Source: Ostrinia nubilalis (lineage: Eukaryota; Arthropoda; Insecta; Lepidoptera; Crambidae). Taken from it: a DNA stretch of 64,000 nucleotides. The notes under the pieces were generated by a model that did not search any database, had not been told where the DNA came from, and saw only the letters and a program-made list of their open reading frames with translations. This document shows, in pieces, positions 1-11,515 of this stretch. The stretch is taken from assembly GCF_963855985.1 (NCBI RefSeq), contig NC_087099.1, positions 11,314,001 through 11,378,000 of the forward strand, written 5' to 3'. Numbering within the stretch: position 1 is the stretch's first letter; every line of letters begins with the position of its first letter. Position numbers and translations under genes: made by a program.

Positions 1-3000
1 GTTCCCCTGCCAGCCTGCCACGTGGTGTCCACTAATTGCCCAGCTGCCCCGTGAGTTTTCCACCCGAACAAATAAAATAATATTCATTACAAACCCATTC
101 TTGATAGGTTTTAATTATGGCCACGCGCTTCCTGCGCACAATTTATTCGTTTGCGTCTGTTGTTTATTGCAATTGCAAGATTTTGCGGTGCGACTTAAAA
201 AGCTAGAGGAAATATTTGGGTTTGCATAAAATTTCCATTTTATTTGCTTAGTTTTTTTTTTCAGTTTTACGTGTCACGTAAAGTTTTGGTGGAACGGTAG
301 AGAAAGTACGCGAAGTAAGAATTGCCGCTTTTGGATCAAAGACTTTTTCTTTGCGTTAACATAACATTACCTAATAACCCATCATCCCTTTATAATTTAA
401 ACCAGAGAATGAAATTGTAAGAAACACCGAGCAAAAACGCTGCATGGTGGATATGTTAATACTTTAATGTAGTCGTTGGAAATCAACATGTGTGAGTAAG
501 CTGCGAGCGAACAAGTTGAGCACGCCATACTGTTCCAACTCCAGAATTATGTACACAGTCGTGTCCTTTCTCGGAACCCGGGTGCCGCGTATTCGGATTC
601 CTGTATGGAGTAGAAATACGGCTTTATGGGAGTAAAATCATACTTTCTCCACGGAGCGGCGGGGGCGCGCGGCACTAATGACCGCGGGGGGAGGGGACTA
701 TACTTACCTACACGTATACACGACAACCACACTTTATATTGCGTTTAGCAGGCTGCCTACCCACACTCCTGACTCACACATACACAACCTCGGGCAACGT
801 TTGTATTTTTTTAGTTATTATTCCGACGTGCACTATTTTCTTTCTGACGTTACAGAACTTGTGGTTACGGTTGGGGATGGGAGTATTGTAAATTACCGAA
901 GAACGGGGGTATTGAACTTTGTCAGGTCGTATAAACGCTTTAAAGGTACGTTTTTAGACACGTGTATGTTTACGAATAAAATGTTTTCAACAGACTCGTG
1001 ATGATAAATTGATACCTACATCACGTTATAAAAAAGAAATCCTTGTAACGATAGAAAGTAAACAATTAATTAAAACCACTTTATGTAGAGCAAAAGGTAG
1101 ATTCCCTTAATGACGTCTCTACGTTGTAACCCTTTTTGTAAATTTAAAATCTCTTGGGTATAATCGTTTTAAATGTTTTGGCTTGAAAGTCTTAGTTGCC
1201 CGAAATACTCGTGCATAGGTAAACCTATGCTGATATTGAAATGTCCATATCGACCCACAGCACACATTGAGCCATCTAACTCTTGACCAATTAAAAAAAC
1301 CCGTCACAATTTTGGCAAGTCATGGGTCGGTATACATATGCGGCAGAAGTCACGGGAACTGCTGACTCAGCGACCTGTGTCAAATCTCGATGGACACTGG
1401 TGTTTGGCACATGCGGCATGAGGCGATGAAAGCTAAAATTTCATAGCAAAAGACCGAATAGAGTTTGAAGCTGTAACAAAAAGCTAGGGTGTTATCTGAG
1501 CTGGTCTACTAACGATTGGTCAATTTTATGATATCGATCGATTTTAGACCTTAATCACATGATTTGTCTACAACTGTCTTTATGGATTCGTTGCCTACTT
1601 TTCAACTCACAGAACTGTATAAAACGATACAAAAACTTACTCGTACAAGTAAGCCGATAAAAACGTTTGTGTCGTAAGCGTAAACTAAAACACTTGAATC
1701 TATAAATTTTAAAGTATCCAACAACCTCCATATGGAACAAGTGAGTCAAATGTAAATATGCGATATCCAAATTGTTATTGGAATAACGCATCATCCATCA
1801 GACGCCTCGCCCGTCACTGGGGTGAAAACATTGCATCAGAGCGGGACGGCGAGATTGGCTGATACTAGGGTGTGAAAGGGATGTGGAGTGAATTTGGAGA
1901 ATTTGCATAATCTTTTCGGGTACTTTATCATAGAACCACGTGGCAGTGACTAGTGCAGTCGCGGATTACCCGGACGGGATTAAAACGGCACTTCTGAACT
2001 TTAGGCCCGTCACGGTCTGCGTATGATGGCGATGGCGTTACCACTCTATATTTATGGTATAAAATAGAAGTATGGCTTTATGTCTGTTTGTAAATACAAG
2101 TTTGTGGTCCTTAAGATTCTTGACACGAAAAAATCTTTTGAAATGTTCGGATTTCAAAACAATTCAGAAGTTGGCGAAGTTTTGTTCGTGGAAAATATTT
2201 TTCATCTCTGAAACACTCTACTTTGCCCATTAATTTTATGGCTACGACAATAAGTAAATTATTTCACAGATCGGTTGGTGTGTCAAAGTTTTGTGGAGGA
2301 ACCAAATTCCACGCGAGTAGAGCCGCGTTCAAAGTCTATGTAAACGGAATATTCTGACTGCAATAAAATTAAAGCAACATTCAAAGGCCGTCCGAATCAA
2401 AGTACACAATTGGAGATCCAACTTCTATATCAAATGATAAATATCACACCGCCCGCTCGGATCCAAAAAACGCTTAACTTGTCCCAGCACAAAGGGAAAA
2501 AGCCAGCGTCTTCCGTTCGAAGAAAAAATGTTCGCGAGGGATGCCGGCCTTCATTTATCATATTCCATATTCATTTATTCGTCAAGTTCTGGATTCATTT
2601 ATTCGTCATGTCTTGATTTCGTCTCATTTATTATTAAAAATGAACTGTCCGGAGCAGGAACACGACACGGCCCGGGGCCACTGTTTCAATCTTAGAATAA
2701 TTTCATGCTGAATTAGGTCACTGAGAAGTTTTTGTCTTTCAAACCGGAGATGCGAAATAATGATCCCTTATTATAATGAAATTTGAAAACCGCAGGTTGC
2801 ATTTCAGCGGAAGTTACTTAATGATTTTTCATAAATTTCAGTATAATAAAATTTATCACAAACAACAATACAGTGTTATAATAAATGTAACATATTGAAA
2901 ATCACGATCGATCATTCAAAAGCATCCAGCAAGTGTAAATTTTAGTAAATGTGGAGGAGCACTTCAACGAAGTGACTCTACTTGTATTAATGAATTTAGA

Positions 3001-3664
3001 AATATTGAGAACATACATATTATTATTATGATTTAGAAGTTTCTAAAGAATTACATGATCTCATTAAGAATGTTGAAAAGATTGCTTGAATTTAATTACA
3101 TAGGTATTTTTAGATCACAAACAAGGACACAATCTACCCTTGAGTTTGAATAGAAATTACCTGTCGCTTTTTAATACGGGCCTTAGTACGACTATTAGTC
3201 GACTCGACTTCTTCTATCGTGTGAATTTCTAACAGCTTGACTGTAGCTTGACATCAGACCGCTTCCTAGTTGCCCTTCCAGGTTAACAAAGCAATGTAGG
3301 ATCGGGGTCAAACTCCAAGCTGGTAGTGACGGGAGGCCATGGGCCGCGTATCGCGGGATCTCGGTCCCACGCGTGATGGATGGCAGGACGGGACGGAACG
3401 GTACGGGACAATCGCACACTAATTTGCTGAATCCACTGATCTTTAGTACCTTTTATCGTTTTAATTATCACGTTTTGGGGGTAATGTTTCTGTTGGCAAG
3501 TTGAGTGTCGATGGTTATGGAATGCCATAGGTCAATCACAATTCAATGTTTAAGGTTCTACAATACAATGTAATTTTGGAAATTGGTAATTGTGACATCA
3601 GTCTCCCTATCTCTTTCTGTAAAGCATCTGTTCTTTACAGCTATAGCAGTTTATACTAAGTACA
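1..3664. other. Non-coding DNA, probably pb 5' intron or upstream region
   Basis: No convincing exon is visible. The open frames here are short, look unlike any family I know, and lack plausible splice borders. The stretch around 3190-3420 is richer in G and C than its surroundings and may be a regulatory segment, but nothing specific can be named. Because pb is transcribed rightwards and its 5' exons are missing, this is probably pb intron or upstream DNA; that is inference. Confidence 0.4.
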
Positions 3665-3668
3665 ATCC

Positions 3669-3945
3669 TGTTAGATTCGTACACATACTCACTCACAAAT
3701 TGGATATTAAATACAAATAGTCTGAAACCAACTTATTCACCACTACCATAATTTGCCAATTCAAGCCATCAATCATAGGTACACAACACACTGATATTTT
3801 AGAAGGCTCTCGGGTCATGGCGTTCTCGCTCGCGGCCAACGTTCGAATGCCACAAGGAATATCTTTTTGTTATCCCGTACGACTCCCCGCGTTCCTCAGG
3901 TGAAATTTGATAGCCAAATCAGCGTTAATCCTTTCGTTGCTAACA
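3669..3945. repeat. Left LTR (277 bp)
   Basis: Starts TGTTAGATTC and ends TTGCTAACA. The 6-bp ends are mutual inverted repeats. I saw no difference from the right LTR when comparing base by base. Confidence 0.9.
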
Positions 3946-4834
3946 GACGGCCGTCCTGATGCCGGAATGTCCCCATTCCGCTTCGGCCATTCGAACGTTA
4001 TGATGTATGTCCCCATACATGTATGCTATCTATATCGTTTAATTACTTGAGAATCAATTATCATCTGCAACACCTTAATCAACAGTTGAATCAATCATCC
4101 AGCTGAAATTCGATTCGCATTTGACAACACCAGTGTAGTGTCAACACCTTCCTTGTGAATAGTTTCACCCGAGGACCTTAAATTAAACATTCTATTTTAC
4201 ATCTTCCGTCTTCGTTACATTTTCTTTTTCTCTGTTATTGCAATCATTCTGTCTGAGCGGTATTCAGTACCATTTTCATAATAATAATTCTAGCGGTCTT
4301 CGAGGCCAGTGTCATAAATCAATCTTCTTTCAGTAAGTCCTGAGGTACTTTCTTCTTTAGTCTACGAACGAATACTTGAAAATATATCGTCCACAAATAA
4401 ACTGTTATGTAGCTCCAGTTTTCATTATGATATGTTTAGCTTTATTATTTATTTCTTCTTTCACTGTTTTGATACCGAATTTTCGGTAAAGTCTCTCGTG
4501 ACGTACCACGGTGCTTCTACAATATCTCAATACTCCATCGTATACTGCTGCTTTACCACATTAGTGCATTCACATAAAGATTTACAATTCAGGTAGCATC
4601 TTCGACAGTATCCATTGAAACTTCATTATACACTTATACTATAACAAGACCTTATTTTCCACTGCAGGTTGACCATTTCTTATGACTTTTTGCGTTATTG
4701 TTGTCCTATTGCTGGACGTTTGGTAAAAATATGCTTTTTCCACGTTACGTTTCATCCAAGTACATGCCAAGATGTAAATATCTCTTCATCGAAACTAATT
4801 TTGTCACGTTCGCTTTGACGTTCGTTATTTCATT

Positions 4835-5135
4835 TCATTATTTCGTTTCATTAATTCATTTCATTAATTCGTTTCATTAATTCGTTTCATTAATTCGTTT
4901 CATTAATTCATTTCCATAATTCATTTCATTAATTCATATCATTAATTCATTTCATTAATTCATTTCATTAATTCATTTCATTAATTCATTTCATTAATTC
5001 ATTTCATTAATTCATTTCATTAATTCATTTCATTAATTCATTTCATTAATTCATTTCATTAATTCATTTCATTAATTCATTTCATTAATTCATTTCATTA
5101 ATTCATTTCATTAATTCATATCATTATTTCATTTC
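4835..5135. repeat. 13-bp minisatellite inside the LTR element
   Basis: About 22 copies of a 13-bp unit (ATTAATTCATTTC) in tandem, with variant units at both edges (CGTTTC and CATATC forms). The period is not a multiple of three, so it is not a coding repeat. Confidence 0.9.
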
Positions 5136-5484
5136 ATTTCATTTCAATACAATTCATTTCCTTATTAACAGGTTTAGGCGGCATAGATACAGTGTAGGTT
5201 CCATGACACTACCTTGTGGAACTCTTGCTTTCACTTTATCAATTTCCTAATTATAATATGCATTTAATATTCTCATACACATCTTTCTGCTTCTATGTAA
5301 TTATAATAGCAGGTACTTTAAAATTTACATATTTTACTTTTATTTTGTTTTTAAATGAACAGTTAAACCAAACTGAATACAATCATAATTTCTCTCTAAT
5401 AATGACATAATATCAAGTTCTCATGTTGTATAGTGCCTGTAACAAATCTCCATCGAACCGGCTTCTTTACCAATCCCTTTAAGA

Positions 5485-6040
5485 TTCTACTCGTTCAAAA
5501 ACTGAGTAAGCATCGCTTGTGCATCGGCATTCTTTTCACTCATAATAATATGTATATTCATAATATTTATTTATTCATTATTTGCAAGTCATATTTCATC
5601 ACATACATCATACTTAATATTAACTTGGGTACTGAGTGAGCGCAGCTTGTGCTTCGACATCCCTTTCACATTTTTGAGTGAGCACCGCTTACACTTCTGC
5701 CCCCTTTTCACTCACAATATACATATTCTTAATAATTCAGGTACTGAGTGACTACCGCTTGTGCTTCGACATCCCTTTCACAATTAAAGTGAGCACCGCT
5801 TGCACTTCGGCCTCCTGTTCACTCATAATAATATAAGATTTATAAACTTTAGCGTTCCATTTCAATTCAGTAACTCGTATAAAAATGTCGCATTGAGACC
5901 AGCGTTTCTTTATTTTACTCATAATGTAGTTTTAAATAATTCAGCTATCTACTGAGTGAGCACCGCTTAAGCTTCAGCATCCATTTCACGATTAAGTGAG
6001 CACTGCTTGCTCTTCGGCATACTTTTCACTCCTTTGTCTA
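5485..6040. repeat. Dispersed internal subrepeats of the LTR element
   Basis: A motif of roughly 40 bp is repeated with variation near 5500, 5633, 5678, 5743, 5790, 5952 and 5995. It runs GAGTGAGCACCGCTT, then GCTTCGGCATCC, then TTTCACTCA. A further pair occurs at 8832-8912. The unit ends TGAGTGA and TCACTCA are inverted repeats of each other. The role is unknown; repeated binding sites or packaging structures are possible. Confidence 0.7.
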
Positions 6041-9000
6041 ATAAATAATATTAAATCATTAACCTCGATTGGTGCCAGCATTGCTACCAAAATAATATTC
6101 TTAATCACCATTTTTTTTTCACTTGCTTTCCTTTTAAGTAGTTTGGTCCCGTTACAGTAACATAATAAACATTCTGAAGTAAGGAATTCAACCATTGCTT
6201 TAACAGTAACATTATAATTTACATTACATTACATTTCATTCTCAATATAGTCAACCAATATGTAAATGTTCACAAATAGGACCCAGTAATCATTACTTGT
6301 AGCACACATGATTAAAATAGTTGCCTGCAAATTATGTCACGTACATATCCCAAAATGAGTAGTAATTAGATGGTCCACATGTCTAGTCTTAACTCTCAAT
6401 GCATTATATCCTAAAGTAGGATCCATTGGTAACAACTATTAATTTCACATTGTCAAATCTCTAGTTAGACTCACTCTAGTCTCAACTTTCAATGTATTAT
6501 AAAGTAAGTATCCATTGGTGATGTGACTATTTCACATTTCAAATCTCTAATTTTAAATTCACTTTAGTCTCAATTCTAGTATTCGCTAGGTTCACAATCG
6601 GCCTTTGTCATTACTGCACTGCTGTCCAGGGTCTGTTTGTAATTATAAATGCTTGATAACTTTAGTGCTGCCCCTTTACTCAAGACAATACTGGTGAGTC
6701 TGGATGTACTACTCACATCTCGCATACACGGTATGGTGGATTAGATCACTATCATAAGTTTCATTAATGCTTTTCAAGTGTGACAAACTAATGAAGCAAC
6801 ACTTAAATTCGTCAAATGTCTACCACTTCATGAAACAAGACATGTTTATTCAAATTCAAATTATTTATTTCTCATTATTGTAGATAAAGATTTTACCACG
6901 TGTTAATCGTACCTATGTTTTTACAAGTGTATCCCATTTATAAGAATTCACTGTTTTCTATAAGTTGGAACACATTATCATGTATCTGTAAATCTGTATA
7001 CATACATCTTGGATTATTTCACTGAGATGGCAGTAAATATACTTTTCTTTGTTGTCACGTCCACTAAATGTACAGAAGTAAATGTATATAAGTACTTTCA
7101 CCAACGTATAATATATAAAACAATGACACAGTCACTTTGACTTTATCATTCATCATTATCGTTCAGTTTCATAAAGTCCAGCATTAAAACTCTTCTCATT
7201 TAAATGAATTACGACTTGTTGTATCCTTTGCAACTAACTTAATTATTTATGTATGAATTTCATATACATAATGTTCCGATAATGTTCTATCACAATAACT
7301 ACCCTGGAGCCTGGAGTCGGTCATTTGAAATGTTCGTAAACATCTGTGTCCACAGTTCCACACTTGTATCGACTTCCATGGACAAATTTTTCATATGTGG
7401 CCAATTAATTATTACATTATCAACATTATCATCTTCAACTTTTCATTATCTTATGCTATTAAATTCAGTTACGGTCTCATTACATTAGATTTTCGGCATA
7501 ATGTCATTATCTTCAGATTTTAAAAGAGGTAATCAAATAAGTATGCGTTATAACCCTTGTGAACTGGGTCGATCGTTGCAGAATTCAGTAAATACTTACT
7601 AACTCTTTCACCAATGAACTTGAATCATTATTAAGAAGTTAAGTACCAAGTAAATACATGTAATGTACTAAAATAATGTCTTATTTTAACACTGGAACAG
7701 TCAGTTCGAGAATCGCCAAGATAAACGTAAACTTTTACTGTTTGCAATTATTGCTCTATTTTATTAATATTTCATTTAATCTAGTGATCGGGTTTTCAAT
7801 AAAATTTTGTCCTCCATCAAAAGCCTGCTTAAGGTATCTTTTGCTACTCGTATTATATCCATTATCAATAAGCAACTTTTTTTCATTTTCTTAACTTTCC
7901 ATTTATTAACCTTTTACTTTTATCTCCATCCCTAGAGTATCATTCTGATGTTAACTCAATCACCAAATAAGTACATTACTTATTTTAAATTTTCGTATAC
8001 AATATTTTAAGTGCATCTTGAAATGTGATTAAATATTATTTCTGTATAATAACATCTATCCATGCGAGGATTTTATATATCTACTCAATTGAGTACATTG
8101 TTTTCACCGTATGACACTCGTAGAAGCTGCTCTTAATTAACAAAATGCTCTAAAATCTGTCTGTCAGGCACATGCCTCCTCGTCATTAGACCAGGTAGTC
8201 CTGTTTTGAATTTACATAGTTGTATTCTCCAATTTACACACCTCTAGTTTTTCGTCTTCAGTGTTGTAGGTCTCGCATATTCGTAACAACAGCTAAATTG
8301 AGTCTCATAAATCATTAGTATTGTGATATCAATTCATTATCAGGCAGGTCCACTAGTACACTACTCGAAAATGGTAGGTAAACATTAAACTCTACATAAA
8401 TTACAGAGAATGTGACCATGTAATATGAACTTCAGAACGACGAGTCTGTTTCGATTCCTCGTCTCGCAAATAAGCAGGTTGCTTCTTTTATTTTTTTTAA
8501 CTCGGATAACATTTGTCACGAATATTTTGAAAGATTTTCAATAAACATACATTCTTTCACATAGTACCACTCGTACATTAGTCTCTTCTTCATAACAACT
8601 GTGATTCAGGTCTATAACTTACTTATTTGTTAGCTCATTCATCACTATTTATTCACTATAAAATATAGGGTACCTACCTATTCGACACAATTTGTGTTAC
8701 TAGAATCAAATAGTTCGATTTGCGTCAATTATTATGCGTAATTTGTCTATTTATAAGAATAATCTCTGGCACTCTCGTACTTGTTCTCATAGCATTTCCC
8801 TTACTAACTAATTCAGGTATCTATCTACCTACTGAGTGAGCACCGCTTAGCTTCAGCATCCATTTCACAATTATGTGAGCGCTGCTTGCTATTCGGCCTA
8901 CCTTTCATACTCAGTCATCGAATAATAATAATAATTACAGCATTAACACACCATAACTTTCCCAATGGGATAGTTACACTCGAACTGATATAAAGTAATT

Positions 9001-11234
9001 TCAATGATGCATCTATTTTCACCGCTAGTTGGTTATACTACCAATCACAATAAACTGTCTCTTGGTAAATCATTGTAGGTATGCCTTAAAACATACTGTT
9101 ACCCATATGGTACACAGTTTATCTAGCTCTAATTTCGCTACATCCGCTTCAACAAACGTAAACTTTAAACCACTCTAAATAACTATTGTAAAAACAAGTA
9201 ATTTGATTAAAATCATATTCATCGATACTACATGATATCGCTCACTACACATGGCTGTATAAGCTGCACTGGATTTATTATACATCAGTTATGTATCAAT
9301 TACCTTGTTCCGGTTAACAAAACATCATTTAATTCAAATCTTTCAATCAGTATCTGTAAACATTACCTGTAAAATCACTGTTATCATCACAACATCACCG
9401 GACTTTCGTGATCTTTACACTTAGGTATCAAACCATTATTAACTCAAGTTCAATTTTTCATAGTGATGCAATAACCAATACGTTACTCATATAATATCAC
9501 AAATATTCTAGCACAACGGCTACCAAATCTGAGCTCATATCATTGGTCAAGGGCTGAAATCCCAACTGTTAAATCCCACATTAATGGTTGAAAACAAATT
9601 ACTTATCACTTCATTTACCTCAGATACGATTTTATTTTCAAATATATTGCGTGTGGTAACATAAATGTAACGCAGACACATTTAGGCAATCACGTAGGTG
9701 TCGCTTTTCAACTTGTAAACTTTGACCAATCTTTAACCACTCTGACAGTGTTAATTACTTATCTTCAAAACAACTCCGTTCACTGGGGTAATGAAATAAT
9801 TACCGAATCTTATTTATTTTTCAACGTCAAAATCAAAATACTTATCATTTGTGTTCACATCTCTACGACAATTAAGTAGTCTTACCTACTTATTATCGAT
9901 TTGTTAATTACCAACTTTCATCGTCCATGTGTTCAGTCATCGAATGTTATGTAGGTATTTAATTCAATTCAATCCAATTTAATCCGACTCAATTCAATTC
10001 CAATTCAATTCTTTATTGCTATTCCACTCGTTAAGGATATTCTAATAAGTAATACATACATAGCTGCTGTCTAATTTCATATCGGGTTGAAACGGTCAAA
10101 GGAGATTATAATCGTTATGATTATTTCAGTACATTTGCCATTTGTAAATATAGTAGGTACCATACCATTCCATGGGCTAAAATACACAAAATATAAATTA
10201 TTATTACCAGTAACTCTTAAAATATGTGTATCTCCATAGATCATATTTGCACAATCACAACAAATTCATCATAATAGTAACAAATCACAAGTACTTACTT
10301 TGGACCTTTAGAACCACACACAATGGTGTTTATTGTTCCGAGGCCTCGCCACGAAATTTTATCTTAATGGTGTTAATATAAACACAGGTTCGCTTCGCTA
10401 GCGCAATCCGAGTCAGAATGTGTTTGACCAGTGTTTGTTCCAAACAGCATGTAATATTACATTAATTGAATACAAAATAATTACGAACTCTATAATTATG
10501 GGTAATTTAAATTTACTTAATTTACATCACCATATTATTTCACAGTAATATATTCGATAATTGACACACATAACTTCTGATAATCCTTTGTCACTTTCAA
10601 ATAATTCACAAAATTTATTTTGTTAAAATCTTAATAACCAATGATGGAGTAAAAAAAATGAAATTAATGAATTGTGCCATTATGATATATTTTATATTAA
10701 TCATAAACTATCTGCCGAGAACTTATCTTTTCTCTTAGTAAAATGGTACTTTTACGAATTCAATATATTCACTATAAAATCACTTTTAGCCATTCCAAAT
10801 TCATACTTAGTTTCTTGCGAAGATCTAAATTATAAATATCTTCAATACTTGATAAATAAAAGAAATCTTTCTTTGCAAAAATTGCATAATGACATCCTCA
10901 TACCAAAAATTACTCACTTCGCGTTTTTTTTATTTTTTATTTTAATTAAATTAAAATTTTAAACCATCGAAGCAGATCTTCTCAAATAATAACGTAAGTA
11001 ACAGTATCCAAACCAATATCAGTTTCCTTTTTCTCACTGTATTTTCCATTCATTTGTCGTGAACTTTATCGCGCAAAATAAAAGCGCATAAAATAAGGAC
11101 TCAATGTTATTTTCTGCCAGTCAACTATTGATTGAGCGGCCACTTCCAGAAAACTCACTTGTTGTTTCATGCAACTGCATCAATAATAATAAAAATAATT
11201 TACATACCAATGGGCGTCGGACTCACTTCTGATA

Positions 11235-11511
11235 TGTTAGATTCGTACACATACTCACTCACAAATTGGATATTAAATACAAATAGTCTGAAACCAACTT
11301 ATTCACCACTACCATAATTTGCCAATTCAAGCCATCAATCATAGGTACACAACACACTGATATTTTAGAAGGCTCTCGGGTCATGGCGTTCTCGCTCGCG
11401 GCCAACGTTCGAATGCCACAAGGAATATCTTTTTGTTATCCCGTACGACTCCCCGCGTTCCTCAGGTGAAATTTGATAGCCAAATCAGCGTTAATCCTTT
11501 CGTTGCTAACA
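11235..11511. repeat. Right LTR (277 bp)
   Basis: Same length and sequence as the copy at 3669-3945. It is followed at once by ATCC, the target duplication that also precedes the left LTR. Confidence 0.9.
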
Positions 11512-11515
11512 ATCC

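Larger units (their letters stand above)
3669..11511 (-). mobile_element. Complete LTR retrotransposon without coding region (LARD-like)
   Basis: Two direct repeats of 277 bp (3669-3945 and 11235-11511) read as identical. Each begins TGTTAG and ends CTAACA, the TG..CA form of retroviral-type LTRs. The 4-bp sequence ATCC lies directly before the left copy (3665-3668) and directly after the right one (11512-11515), a typical integrase target duplication. The 7.3 kb between them is AT-rich and has no frame above 100 codons and no recognisable gag, protease, reverse transcriptase or integrase. Orientation is uncertain. Read on the minus strand, the bases just inside the right LTR (TATCAGAAGTGAG) resemble the complement of a tRNA-Leu 3' region, a possible primer site, but no clear polypurine tract is seen. 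Identical LTRs mean recent insertion, so the lack of genes is probably original rather than decay, as in LARD elements that borrow proteins in trans. Element structure is secure; the class name is inference. Confidence 0.85.

Noticed and set aside
4835..11234. CRISPR-like or coding repeats within the LTR element
   Set aside because: This is eukaryotic DNA; the repeats lack unique equal-length spacers and are explained as a minisatellite and internal modules.
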